Part shown: positions 1 through 5,412 of the stretch, one piece after another | Layout: the number at the start of each line of letters is the position of its first letter | Position numbering within the stretch: position 1 is the first letter of the stretch | Assembly: GCA_046758845.1 (NCBI GenBank) | Contig: JBHIBA010000265.1 | Location: forward strand, 1-6,535 | Length of the DNA stretch: 6,535 nucleotides | From: JBHIBA01 sp046758845 | Lineage (GTDB): Bacteria > UBA8248 > JACPRG01 > G963555815 | Reading direction: 5' to 3' | Translations under genes and position numbers: made by a program | Notes under the pieces: model-generated | Told to the model about the DNA's origin: nothing | The model's database searches: none | What the model saw: the letters and a program-made list of their open reading frames with translations, nothing else

Positions 1-2
1 TG

Positions 3-19
3 GGGGGTCATCGACCCCC
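3..19. repeat. Short perfect hairpin at the left edge
   Basis: GGGGGTC (3-9) and GACCCCC (13-19) form a perfect 7-bp inverted repeat with a 3-nt loop. It is the second hairpin reached when reading leftwards out of the oxidase operon. No clear T-run follows it on the minus strand within the window, so calling it a terminator would be a guess. It may belong to the same family of G-run elements as 50-81. Confidence 0.5.
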
Positions 20-49
20 ACGCCGGGCCGTCAGAAGTTTTCCAGGGGG

Positions 50-81
50 CTGGGGGGCCGGCTTTCAAAAAGGCCCCCCAG
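50..81 (-). terminator. Strong GC hairpin after the oxidase operon (possible terminator; degenerate repeat unit)
   Basis: CTGGGGGGCC (50-59) pairs perfectly with GGCCCCCCAG (72-81), giving a 10-bp stem with a 12-nt loop, 51 nt beyond the ctaF stop codon. On the minus strand the TTTTT lies in the loop rather than after the stem, so this is not a textbook intrinsic terminator. Read on the minus strand, positions 79-67 give GGGGGGCCTTTTT, followed shortly by GCCGGC, as in the repeat unit at 6457-6496 but with its GGCAC/GTGCC hairpin missing. It is therefore probably a reduced copy of that element. A 9-bp direct repeat, CCAGAAAGC, lies at 78-86 and 97-105. Confidence 0.4.
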
Positions 82-132
82 AAAGCTCGAGCCCTTCCAG
101 AAAGCGCCCGCAAGATCGGTTTATGCAGCCTG

Positions 133-408
133 TTACTGCGGGATGATGTCGTGGACGAGGACGGCGGTGAGGATGACGAAGAAGCTGAGCGGGATCAGGA
201 CGAGCAACCAGATGAGGACCCGCTCAAACTTCAGGTGCATGAAGTTCAGGGCGACCAAAGCCGCCTTCACACCCGCGACGACGAAGACGAAGGCGTTGAT
301 GAAGAGCCGGGGAAAGGGAAGGACACTCACCACCACCGAGACGATGGCCAGGACCATCAACCAGATCCAAACCGTCACATACTTGGGATGCGCCCTCTCA
401 GCGGACAT
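133..408 (-). CDS. ctaF: Cytochrome c oxidase subunit IV (COX4_pro/CtaF-like), 91 aa
   Basis: This is a small integral membrane subunit of the prokaryotic heme-copper oxidase subunit IV family (CtaF/CyoD-like), which helps stabilise the CuB-containing subunit I. Three hydrophobic helices are visible: from YVTVWIWL, from LFINAFVFVV through VKAALVALNFMHL, and the C-terminal VLIWLLVLIPLSFF. The VKAALVxxxFMHLKxE stretch is the family hallmark. I start at the ATG at 406-408 (MSAERAHPKYV), because an AAAGGAGG ribosome site sits 7 nt upstream; an ATG 27 nt further upstream lacks this support and would place the ribosome site inside the gene. It is the last gene of the operon, separated from ctaE by 145 bp holding a repeat element. 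The subunit's role is known from the family; the membership call is from sequence. Confidence 0.88.
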   Translation of the reverse strand: MSAERAHPKYVTVWIWLMVLAIVSVVVSVLPFPRLFINAFVFVVAGVKAALVALNFMHLKFERVLIWLLVLIPLSFFVILTAVLVHDIIPQ

Positions 409-415
409 TTCAGGA

Positions 416-423
416 CCTCCTTT
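416..423 (-). promoter_or_regulatory. Ribosome binding site that fixes the ctaF start
   Basis: On the minus strand this reads AAAGGAGG and ends 7 nt before the ATG at 408. It is the strongest Shine-Dalgarno sequence in the window. It selects the 91-aa start over the longer 100-aa reading. Confidence 0.8.
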
Positions 424-479
424 GGATGTGGGCACTCAACCGTTGCGTCCTTGGTGAATCAGCCGCTTTGGTTTCTTAC

Positions 480-518
480 GGGGGGCACTTTTTGGGCACT
501 GGCGTGCCGGCCGGACTG
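480..518 (+). repeat. 39-bp dispersed repeat with hairpin, between ctaE and ctaF
   Basis: Six Gs, CAC, five Ts, then GGGCACTGGCGTGCCGGCC and GGACTG. It matches 6497-6535 at 38 of 39 positions; the only difference is A487 against G6504. The core holds GGCAC-TGGC-GTGCC, a 5-bp stem with a 4-nt loop, and the palindrome CCGGCCGG (507-514). It lies in the 145-bp gap between the ctaE stop and the ctaF start, antisense to operon transcription. No coding potential is apparent. It resembles a REP/MITE-like intergenic element, but the family is not one I recognise. Confidence 0.85.
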
Positions 519-553
519 CGGTTGGAGCCACGTCTGCCCAACCCGCTCAACCC

Positions 554-1150
554 TCACCCCGTCAGGTACAGGAGCGGGAAGAGGAAGATCCACACCACGT
601 CCACGAAGTGCCAGTAAAGGCCCGCATACTCGATGCGGCCTTCGACCGTGTGAAGCCCGCGCGATACAGCCGCGCGCAGAAGCAGCGCGTTGACGACGAC
701 ACCCCCCAGGACGTGCAGAGCGTGGAGACCGGTCATCGTGTAGTAAAAGGACCAGAAGATCCCTTCCGCCGGTGTGAACCCCGAAGCGATCTCACTGCCC
801 CACTCGAACCCCTTGATGACCAGGAACGCCAAGCCCAGCAGGACGGTCCAGGAAAGCCACCTGCGGGTCCCTCTCTCATCGCCCTTCTCCGCCGTGGCGA
901 AGGCGAGCACCATGGTCAGGCTGCTGGTGAGGAGGACCAGGGTGTTGACCGCCCCGAAGGGGACGCTCAAATGCGTGGCCGGCTCTACAATCCTCTCGCT
1001 CCCCCAGAAATAGATGACGTAAGCCCCGATGAGGCCCCCAAACGTCACGATCTCCGAAGCCAGAAACCACCAGATCCCCATCTTGCCGATGGGAAGGGCG
1101 CGATCGCTGGGGGGATGGGCGGCCAATTCCGAGGCTTGGGCCGGGTTCAT
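554..1150 (-). CDS. ctaE: Cytochrome c oxidase subunit III (five-helix form), 198 aa
   Basis: This membrane subunit of the aa3-type oxidase in the family supports D-channel proton uptake and enzyme stability. The protein shows five transmembrane segments, near residues 24-50, 65-87, 98-116, 129-160 and 176-197. It therefore lacks the first two helices of the mitochondrial seven-helix form, as is common in bacterial five-helix subunits III. Glu33 in LASEIVTFGGL matches the conserved membrane Glu (bovine Glu90). The TGLHALHVLGG and YWHFVDVVWIFLFP motifs are diagnostic. The ATG at 1148-1150 has a GGAGA ribosome site (1158-1162) 7 nt upstream. It lies 57 bp downstream of ctaD in the same direction and is surely co-transcribed with it. 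No frameshift or missing part is visible. Confidence 0.95.
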   Translation of the reverse strand: MNPAQASELAAHPPSDRALPIGKMGIWWFLASEIVTFGGLIGAYVIYFWGSERIVEPATHLSVPFGAVNTLVLLTSSLTMVLAFATAEKGDERGTRRWLSWTVLLGLAFLVIKGFEWGSEIASGFTPAEGIFWSFYYTMTGLHALHVLGGVVVNALLLRAAVSRGLHTVEGRIEYAGLYWHFVDVVWIFLFPLLYLTG

Positions 1151-1207
1151 GCGTCCGTCTCCGGTCGCGGGCTGGTTCTACAGGTCAGCATGAAATTTCG
1201 GGTTCCA

Positions 1208-2950
1208 TCACGCGGGAGCCGCTCCGGCCGTTACCGGGCGGTCCTGGGCCGCCCAATCTTCGGAGACCCCTTCGGGGCTGTATTCATACGGACCCCGGTA
1301 GACGGTCGGTACGGTGACGAAATTCCCGTGGGGAGGCGGCGAAGGTGCGCTCCACTCCAGCGTGTTGGCCTGCCAGGGATTCGTCCCCGCTTTCTTCCCG
1401 GCAAAGAGGCTCCAGAAGAAGTTGACGACGAAGGGGACCTGCGCGAGGAGGAGACAGATCCCGCTAATCGTGATGAACACGTTCCAGGGCTGCATGGGTT
1501 TCAGGAATTCGTAATCCAGTGGATTGGCGATCCGCCGCATCATTCCGGCGATGCCGACGACGTGCATCGGAACAAACACCCCGAGAAAGAAGATGAAGGT
1601 CCCCCAGAAGTGGACCTTTCCCAGGGTCTCGTTCATCTTCCGTCCAAACATCTTGGGGAACCAGAAGTACAGGCCGGCGAACCCCGCGAAAAAGGTGGCC
1701 GAGAACAGCGTAAAGTGAAAGTGGGCGACGACGAAGTAGGTGTCATGGATGTAGATGTCCACGGGGGCCGAACCGTTGAAGATCCCCGTCACCCCGCCGG
1801 TCAGGAAAACCACCAGGACGCCGATGGTGAAGAGCATGGGCGTGGAGAACCGGATGGAGCCGCCCCACAGGGTGGCGACCATGGCGAACAACATGATGGC
1901 GAAGGGAACCGAGATGAGGATCGTCGTGATGCTGAAGGGCATGGCCAGCCGGGGGTCCATCCCGCTGAGGAACATGTGGTGGGCCCAGACGATAAAGCTG
2001 AGGAAGCCCGCCGCCAGGGTCGAGTAGATCATGATGCGGTAGCCGAAGATCGGCTTCCGGGAGAAGACCGGCAGGACCTCCAGGGCCACGCCGATGCCCG
2101 GCAAAAGGATGACGTACACCTCCGGGTGGCCGAAGAACCAGAACAGGTGCTGCCACAGCAGGGGGTCGCCCCCGCCTTCGACGAGGTAGAAGGTCGTCCC
2201 CGCCACCCGGTCCAGCAGGAGCATGACCGCCCCCGCGATGAGGGGCCCGACCGAGAGCATGAAGAGGACGGCCGCCGTGAGCTCCATCCAGACCATGAGG
2301 GGCATGCGGAAGAGCGTCATCCCCCGGACCCGCATGTTGACGGCCGTGGTCAGGAAGTTGATCCCGCCCATCAGGAAGGAGGTGAACTCCAGCGCCAGGG
2401 CCAGGATCCAGAGGTTCATCCCCCATTCCACGCCCGTGAATTCCGCCTTGGCCGAAAGAGGGGGATAGCCCGTCCACCCCCCCGCCGCGGCGCCGCCCGG
2501 CATGAAGAAGGAAGCCAGCAGGACGAGGGACGCCAGCGAAAAGACCCACACCGAAAGCATGTTCAGCCGGGGGAAGGCCATGTCCTTCGCACCGACCATG
2601 AGCGGGATGAGGAAATTGCCGAACGCCCCCAGGAGGATCGGCATCGCCACGAAAAAGACCATGATGGTTCCGTGCATCGTGACGAGCACGTTGTAGAACG
2701 CGGCCGGGATTTTCCCCGCGTACATCATCGGCTCGGGGACCCAGCCCATGCCGGGAACCGCCGTCTCCGGCCAGGCCAGCTGCCACCGAATCAGGTAGGT
2801 CGCCAGGCCGCCCACCAGCGCCCAGAAAAGACCGATCCCCAGGTACTGCTTGGCGATCATCTTGTGATCGACCGAGAAGACGTACGTCCGAAGGAAGCTT
2901 TCCTCGTGGTGGGGGGGGCTGCCGGAAGACGCGGCGGCGACTTCGGTCAT
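1208..2950 (-). CDS. ctaD: Cytochrome c oxidase subunit I, A-type, with a substituted K channel, 580 aa
   Basis: This is the catalytic subunit, which in the family reduces O2 to water and pumps protons. Low-spin heme ligands are His93 and His412, the high-spin heme ligand is His410, and the CuB ligands are His275, His324 and His325. HPEVY (275-279) provides the A1-type Glu277 and the cross-linking Tyr279. D-channel residues Asn112, Asp123, Asn130 and Asn205 are present, as are the propionate arginines Arg472-Arg473. The K channel is abnormal. Ungapped alignment of helix VIII with canonical enzymes (VPTGIK becomes VPFAIM) puts Met353 at the essential Lys (Rhodobacter Lys362, bovine Lys319) and Phe350 at its Thr359. 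Leu290 replaces Ser299; Thr343 (Thr352 in Rhodobacter) is kept. The start ATG overlaps the ctaC stop as ATGA, preceded by GGAAGGTG. What it reduces in vivo is uncertain. Confidence 0.97.
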   Translation of the reverse strand: MTEVAAASSGSPPHHEESFLRTYVFSVDHKMIAKQYLGIGLFWALVGGLATYLIRWQLAWPETAVPGMGWVPEPMMYAGKIPAAFYNVLVTMHGTIMVFFVAMPILLGAFGNFLIPLMVGAKDMAFPRLNMLSVWVFSLASLVLLASFFMPGGAAAGGWTGYPPLSAKAEFTGVEWGMNLWILALALEFTSFLMGGINFLTTAVNMRVRGMTLFRMPLMVWMELTAAVLFMLSVGPLIAGAVMLLLDRVAGTTFYLVEGGGDPLLWQHLFWFFGHPEVYVILLPGIGVALEVLPVFSRKPIFGYRIMIYSTLAAGFLSFIVWAHHMFLSGMDPRLAMPFSITTILISVPFAIMLFAMVATLWGGSIRFSTPMLFTIGVLVVFLTGGVTGIFNGSAPVDIYIHDTYFVVAHFHFTLFSATFFAGFAGLYFWFPKMFGRKMNETLGKVHFWGTFIFFLGVFVPMHVVGIAGMMRRIANPLDYEFLKPMQPWNVFITISGICLLLAQVPFVVNFFWSLFAGKKAGTNPWQANTLEWSAPSPPPHGNFVTVPTVYRGPYEYSPEGVSEDWAAQDRPVTAGAAPA

Positions 2951-3714
2951 TTTTCACCTTCCGATTGAGCGAGACGTTTCAGATCCGCAGGCCGTGCGCG
3001 CGCGGCGCCTGTTTTTGGGGAAACCGCCGGAACGGAACCCTCCCGGGCGGAGCGCCACTTCTCCTTTTTCCATTTCTCATAGCCTTCCGCCGTATGGACG
3101 ATGACCCATCCCTTCATTCCCGAATGCCCAAAGCCGCAAAGCTCCGCGCAGGGCATCTCAAATTTCCCGGTCTTGGTGGCCTTGAACCAGGTCTCGATGT
3201 CCCGACCGGGTATGATGTCCTGCTTGATGCGGAAGGTGGGGATGAACAGGCTGTGGATCACGTCTTTGGAATGGGTCCGCACCGATACCACCTTGTCCAC
3301 CGGCACGTGGAGCTCGCTTTCCATCTTGACGTCGTCCTTCGTCCCGAACTTTCCGTCCGGACCGGGATAGACGATCTCCCAGTTAAACTGTTCGGCGTTG
3401 AGGCGCACCAGGACCTCACCCCGGACGTGACTCCTCTTGACCAGATCCCAAACCTCGGCGCCGCGGAAGTCGATCCACAGGTCCATGGCCAACACCACGA
3501 CGGCCGGGACGAGAATCCAGGCCGCTTGCCTCAGTGTATTGCCCGCTGCGTACTTGGCGCGGCGGCCTTCGCGGCGGCGGTATCGGACCAGAAAGTAGAC
3601 CAAAAGGCCGAGGACCAGGACGAACCATCCGGCGACGATGTAATAAATGAGATAGAAGATGGAGTCGATATTGGCCCCGTAGGAGGACGCGTTTTCCGGA
3701 AGCCATCTGAGCAA
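2947..3714 (-). CDS. ctaC: Cytochrome c oxidase subunit II with CuA site, 255 aa
   Basis: This subunit accepts electrons from cytochrome c at its periplasmic CuA centre and passes them to heme a in subunit I. Two membrane helices (about residues 17-43 and 63-83) precede a cupredoxin domain. CuA ligands are complete: His154, then CAELCGFGHSGM, giving Cys189, Glu191, Cys193, His197 and Met200. The aromatic patch reads QFNW (109-112), followed by a PDGKFGTKDD loop. No signal peptide, lipobox or CXXCH is seen, so it is not a caa3 fusion. In NTLRQAAW, Gln63 sits three residues before Trp66, where canonical proteins have the K-channel entry Glu (bovine Glu62, Rhodobacter Glu101). The start is TTG at 3712-3714: a GGGAGG ribosome site lies 7 nt upstream, an in-frame stop lies at 3748-3750, and no early in-frame ATG exists. 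It is the first gene of the operon. Confidence 0.95.
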   Translation of the reverse strand: MLRWLPENASSYGANIDSIFYLIYYIVAGWFVLVLGLLVYFLVRYRRREGRRAKYAAGNTLRQAAWILVPAVVVLAMDLWIDFRGAEVWDLVKRSHVRGEVLVRLNAEQFNWEIVYPGPDGKFGTKDDVKMESELHVPVDKVVSVRTHSKDVIHSLFIPTFRIKQDIIPGRDIETWFKATKTGKFEMPCAELCGFGHSGMKGWVIVHTAEGYEKWKKEKWRSAREGSVPAVSPKTGAARARPADLKRLAQSEGEK

Positions 3715-3720
3715 AGCCGT

Positions 3721-3730
3721 CCCTCCCCTC
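3721..3730 (-). promoter_or_regulatory. Ribosome binding site supporting a TTG start of ctaC
   Basis: On the minus strand this reads GAGGGGAGGG, ending 6 nt before the TTG at 3714-3712. With the in-frame stop at 3748-3750 it leaves TTG as the only credible initiator. The non-ATG start may lower translation of the first gene in the operon. Confidence 0.65.
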
Positions 3731-3791
3731 TCAGGTGCGGCGAGCAGTCACTACAGGGAAACTTCAGGCGCTTAACGAGCCGAACCTGCAA

Positions 3792-3797
3792 ATCCTA
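3792..3797 (-). promoter_or_regulatory. Possible -10 element for the oxidase operon
   Basis: The minus strand reads TAGGAT here, 4 of 6 matches to TATAAT. A start site 7 nt on, near 3785, would put the centre of the 3821-3834 palindrome at about -42. That is close to the -41.5 of class II FNR/CRP activation, in which an activator replaces the -35 contact. No good -35 box is visible at the usual spacing, which fits activator dependence. This is inference from spacing and a weak hexamer. Confidence 0.35.
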
Positions 3798-3820
3798 ATC
3801 TCCCCTTTCGCTTCAAAACC

Positions 3821-3834
3821 ATGATCTAGATCAT
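3821..3834. promoter_or_regulatory. 14-bp palindrome, FNR/DNR-type operator
   Basis: ATGATCTAGATCAT is a perfect palindrome. Its TGAT-N4-ATCA core matches the FNR/ANR/DNR consensus TTGAT-N4-ATCAA except at the outermost base of each arm. It lies between the divergent oxidase operon and sensor-mreB unit. Its position suits activation of the oxidase operon (see the -10 at 3792-3797); it would be about -86 for the other promoter. Regulators of this family respond to oxygen or nitric oxide. The palindrome is seen directly; the regulator is inferred. Confidence 0.6.
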
Positions 3835-3878
3835 AAAACCCCGAATTCCGGGCCGGATGGCACGAAAGTCAATTTTCC

Positions 3879-3907
3879 TTGCGGCGCTTGGTGAAGTGTG
3901 CTACTGT
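3879..3907 (+). promoter_or_regulatory. Sigma70-like promoter for the GAF/GGDEF-mreB unit
   Basis: TTGCGG (3879-3884), a 17-bp spacer, and TACTGT (3902-3907) with an extended -10 TG at 3899-3900. The predicted start is near 3914. If correct, it excludes the in-frame GTG at 3898 as a translation start and favours the ATG at 3949. The hexamers match consensus only partly, so the call rests on the ideal spacing and the TG extension. Confidence 0.4.
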
Positions 3908-3948
3908 CACGGCGCGTGGTTCCGCCGTTGGCCCCTTCCCCTGTGGGA

Positions 3949-5409
3949 ATGAGACTGGAAGAAGACCTCCTCAGTCTGGTTGACCTGCTCAGCAACGTGA
4001 CTGACGCTTATACGGCGGCCTTGTTCTTTCCTCGGGAACTGGACGGCCGTTTGCAGCTCCGGAACTGCCACACGCTGAGTGATCACGTACCGCGGAATTT
4101 GGTCATCGACGTTGGACAGGGTCTCATCGGGTGGGTGGCCGAGCGCGGCGAGGCCCTCCACTCCACCGAGTTCAAGCATGACCTCTCGGCCTTAGGCCTT
4201 TACCGCAGGGAAGAGAACATCAAGTCCTTCATGGCCGTCCCCGTCAGGACCCCTGCCGGAACCGGAGTTCTCTGCATCGACAGCAAGCGGCAGTACGTTT
4301 TCACGCCCAAGGTCCAAAAGCTCCTGGTCGGTTTCGCCGATCAGGTCACGCGGGTGCTGGAGAAGGTCGATGTTTACCGGCAAATTGGCCGGCACGCGGT
4401 CACCCTGGACGACGTTCAGGACTATGCCGCCCCCTTGACGGCTTCGAGCAAGCAGGAGGCGGTCCTGGACGCAGCCTGCAACATCCCGAAAAGACTCTTG
4501 AAGTACGACACGGCGGCGTTGGTCTGGCGCACCCCGGGGGAGAAGGACTATTGCGTCGTACGGTGCGTCACGCACTGGGCCGGGGCGCCGCTGGGGCAGA
4601 GGGTGTCTTTGGAAAGCAGTCTCGCCGGCTGGGTGCTCTCCCACGGAGAGACGTTCCACCTGCCGACCATCAAGAACGATCTCCAGCAGACGCACCTGTT
4701 TCACCCTAACGAGCCGGCCTGGCCGCTCGGCGCTTTTCTGGGCCTGCCCCTGCGCACGGGAAGGGAGGTGTTCGGGATGCTGGCCTTCGCGCGGCGGACG
4801 CCGGGAGGATTCGACGACCGCGAACGGGCCACGGCCGAACTGCTGCGGACTCTGATTTCCGGGGCCTTGGCCGCTGCCCAGATGCACGCCCGCTGGGAAG
4901 GCCTGCACACCGTGGACGAGGTGACCGGCCTGCCCAATTACCCCCTCTTTCGGTCCCGCCTGGCGGAAGCCCTCGAGTGGGCCTCCGATACCCTACGCCC
5001 TGTGTCCGTGTTGATTGCCGACGCAGAGGAGATCGAGGAGGTGTACGCGAACCGGGGACACCGGGCGGGGGACCGGCTCATGCGCGAGTTGGCGGGTTTC
5101 TACCGCCGATTCCTGCCGGACCCGGACCTGCTGGCGCGATGCCTCGGCCACCGGTTCGTGATGGCTCTTCCCGGCAAAGACCTCGAGGCGAATCGCGAGA
5201 CGCCCCAGCGGCTTCAGGATACGCTGGAGAACACGTATTTCCGGACGGGCTCCGAGGAGGTCCGTCTCTCGGTTCACATCGGACTGGCCGTGTTTCCACG
5301 AGACGCCGCGACCGAAGCGCAGCTCATCGCTCAGGGGCTCCGGGCCCTGGAATGGGGCAAGACTCGCGGACACGAAACCATCTGTGCGAGTGCGGAGGTG
5401 AAAGGCTGA
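3949..5409 (+). CDS. Sensor-type protein: two GAF domains plus a degenerate GGDEF domain, 486 aa
   Basis: This is a cytoplasmic protein with no membrane segment or signal peptide. Two GAF-like sensory domains (about residues 4-135 and 170-305) precede a GGDEF-type domain (about 322-480) opening with VTGLPN. The overall GGDEF fold is kept: SVLIADAEE, GHRAGD and VHIGLAVFP match the family. The signature that binds GTP and catalyses cyclic di-GMP synthesis reads LGHRF (399-403, bases 5143-5157) instead of GGDEF. The second metal Asp is Glu, the FK pair after it is lost, and no RxxD inhibitory site precedes the motif. Diguanylate cyclase activity is therefore unlikely; a signal-binding or partner-binding role is inferred. 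The start is uncertain: I chose ATG 3949 because the GAF fold begins there and a promoter overlaps the GTG at 3898 (503-aa form). Neither has a good ribosome site. mreB follows after 3 bp. Confidence 0.82.
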   Translation: MRLEEDLLSLVDLLSNVTDAYTAALFFPRELDGRLQLRNCHTLSDHVPRNLVIDVGQGLIGWVAERGEALHSTEFKHDLSALGLYRREENIKSFMAVPVRTPAGTGVLCIDSKRQYVFTPKVQKLLVGFADQVTRVLEKVDVYRQIGRHAVTLDDVQDYAAPLTASSKQEAVLDAACNIPKRLLKYDTAALVWRTPGEKDYCVVRCVTHWAGAPLGQRVSLESSLAGWVLSHGETFHLPTIKNDLQQTHLFHPNEPAWPLGAFLGLPLRTGREVFGMLAFARRTPGGFDDRERATAELLRTLISGALAAAQMHARWEGLHTVDEVTGLPNYPLFRSRLAEALEWASDTLRPVSVLIADAEEIEEVYANRGHRAGDRLMRELAGFYRRFLPDPDLLARCLGHRFVMALPGKDLEANRETPQRLQDTLENTYFRTGSEEVRLSVHIGLAVFPRDAATEAQLIAQGLRALEWGKTRGHETICASAEVKG

Positions 5410-5412
5410 ACC

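Noticed and set aside
1..132. CRISPR-like or phage attachment structure from the hairpins and short direct repeats
   Set aside because: There are no regularly spaced repeats with spacers, no integrase and no tRNA. The 9-bp direct repeat CCAGAAAGC occurs only twice, and the hairpins are better seen as 3' end structures or repeat relics.
554..1150. Subunit III seems short, as if truncated by two N-terminal helices
   Set aside because: Five-helix subunits III of about 200 residues are normal in many bacteria. The start has a ribosome site and the conserved Glu33 and C-terminal motifs are present.
1743..2957. A 404-codon minus-strand frame overlapping ctaD
   Set aside because: It is an out-of-frame reading of ctaD, low complexity and rich in Gly, Arg and Pro, while ctaD has full catalytic motifs throughout.
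608..2968. A 786-codon open frame on the plus strand, opposite ctaE and ctaD
   Set aside because: Its translation is rich in Arg, Asp, Glu, Gly and Pro with no domain or hydrophobic pattern. It is the antisense image of two well-supported membrane genes with G+C-rich third positions, with no ribosome site or homology I recognise.
3898..3948. N-terminal extension of the GAF protein from GTG 3898
   Set aside because: The extension (17 residues, Pro/Arg-rich) precedes the GAF fold, lacks a good ribosome site and overlaps the likely promoter. It remains possible but less likely than ATG 3949.
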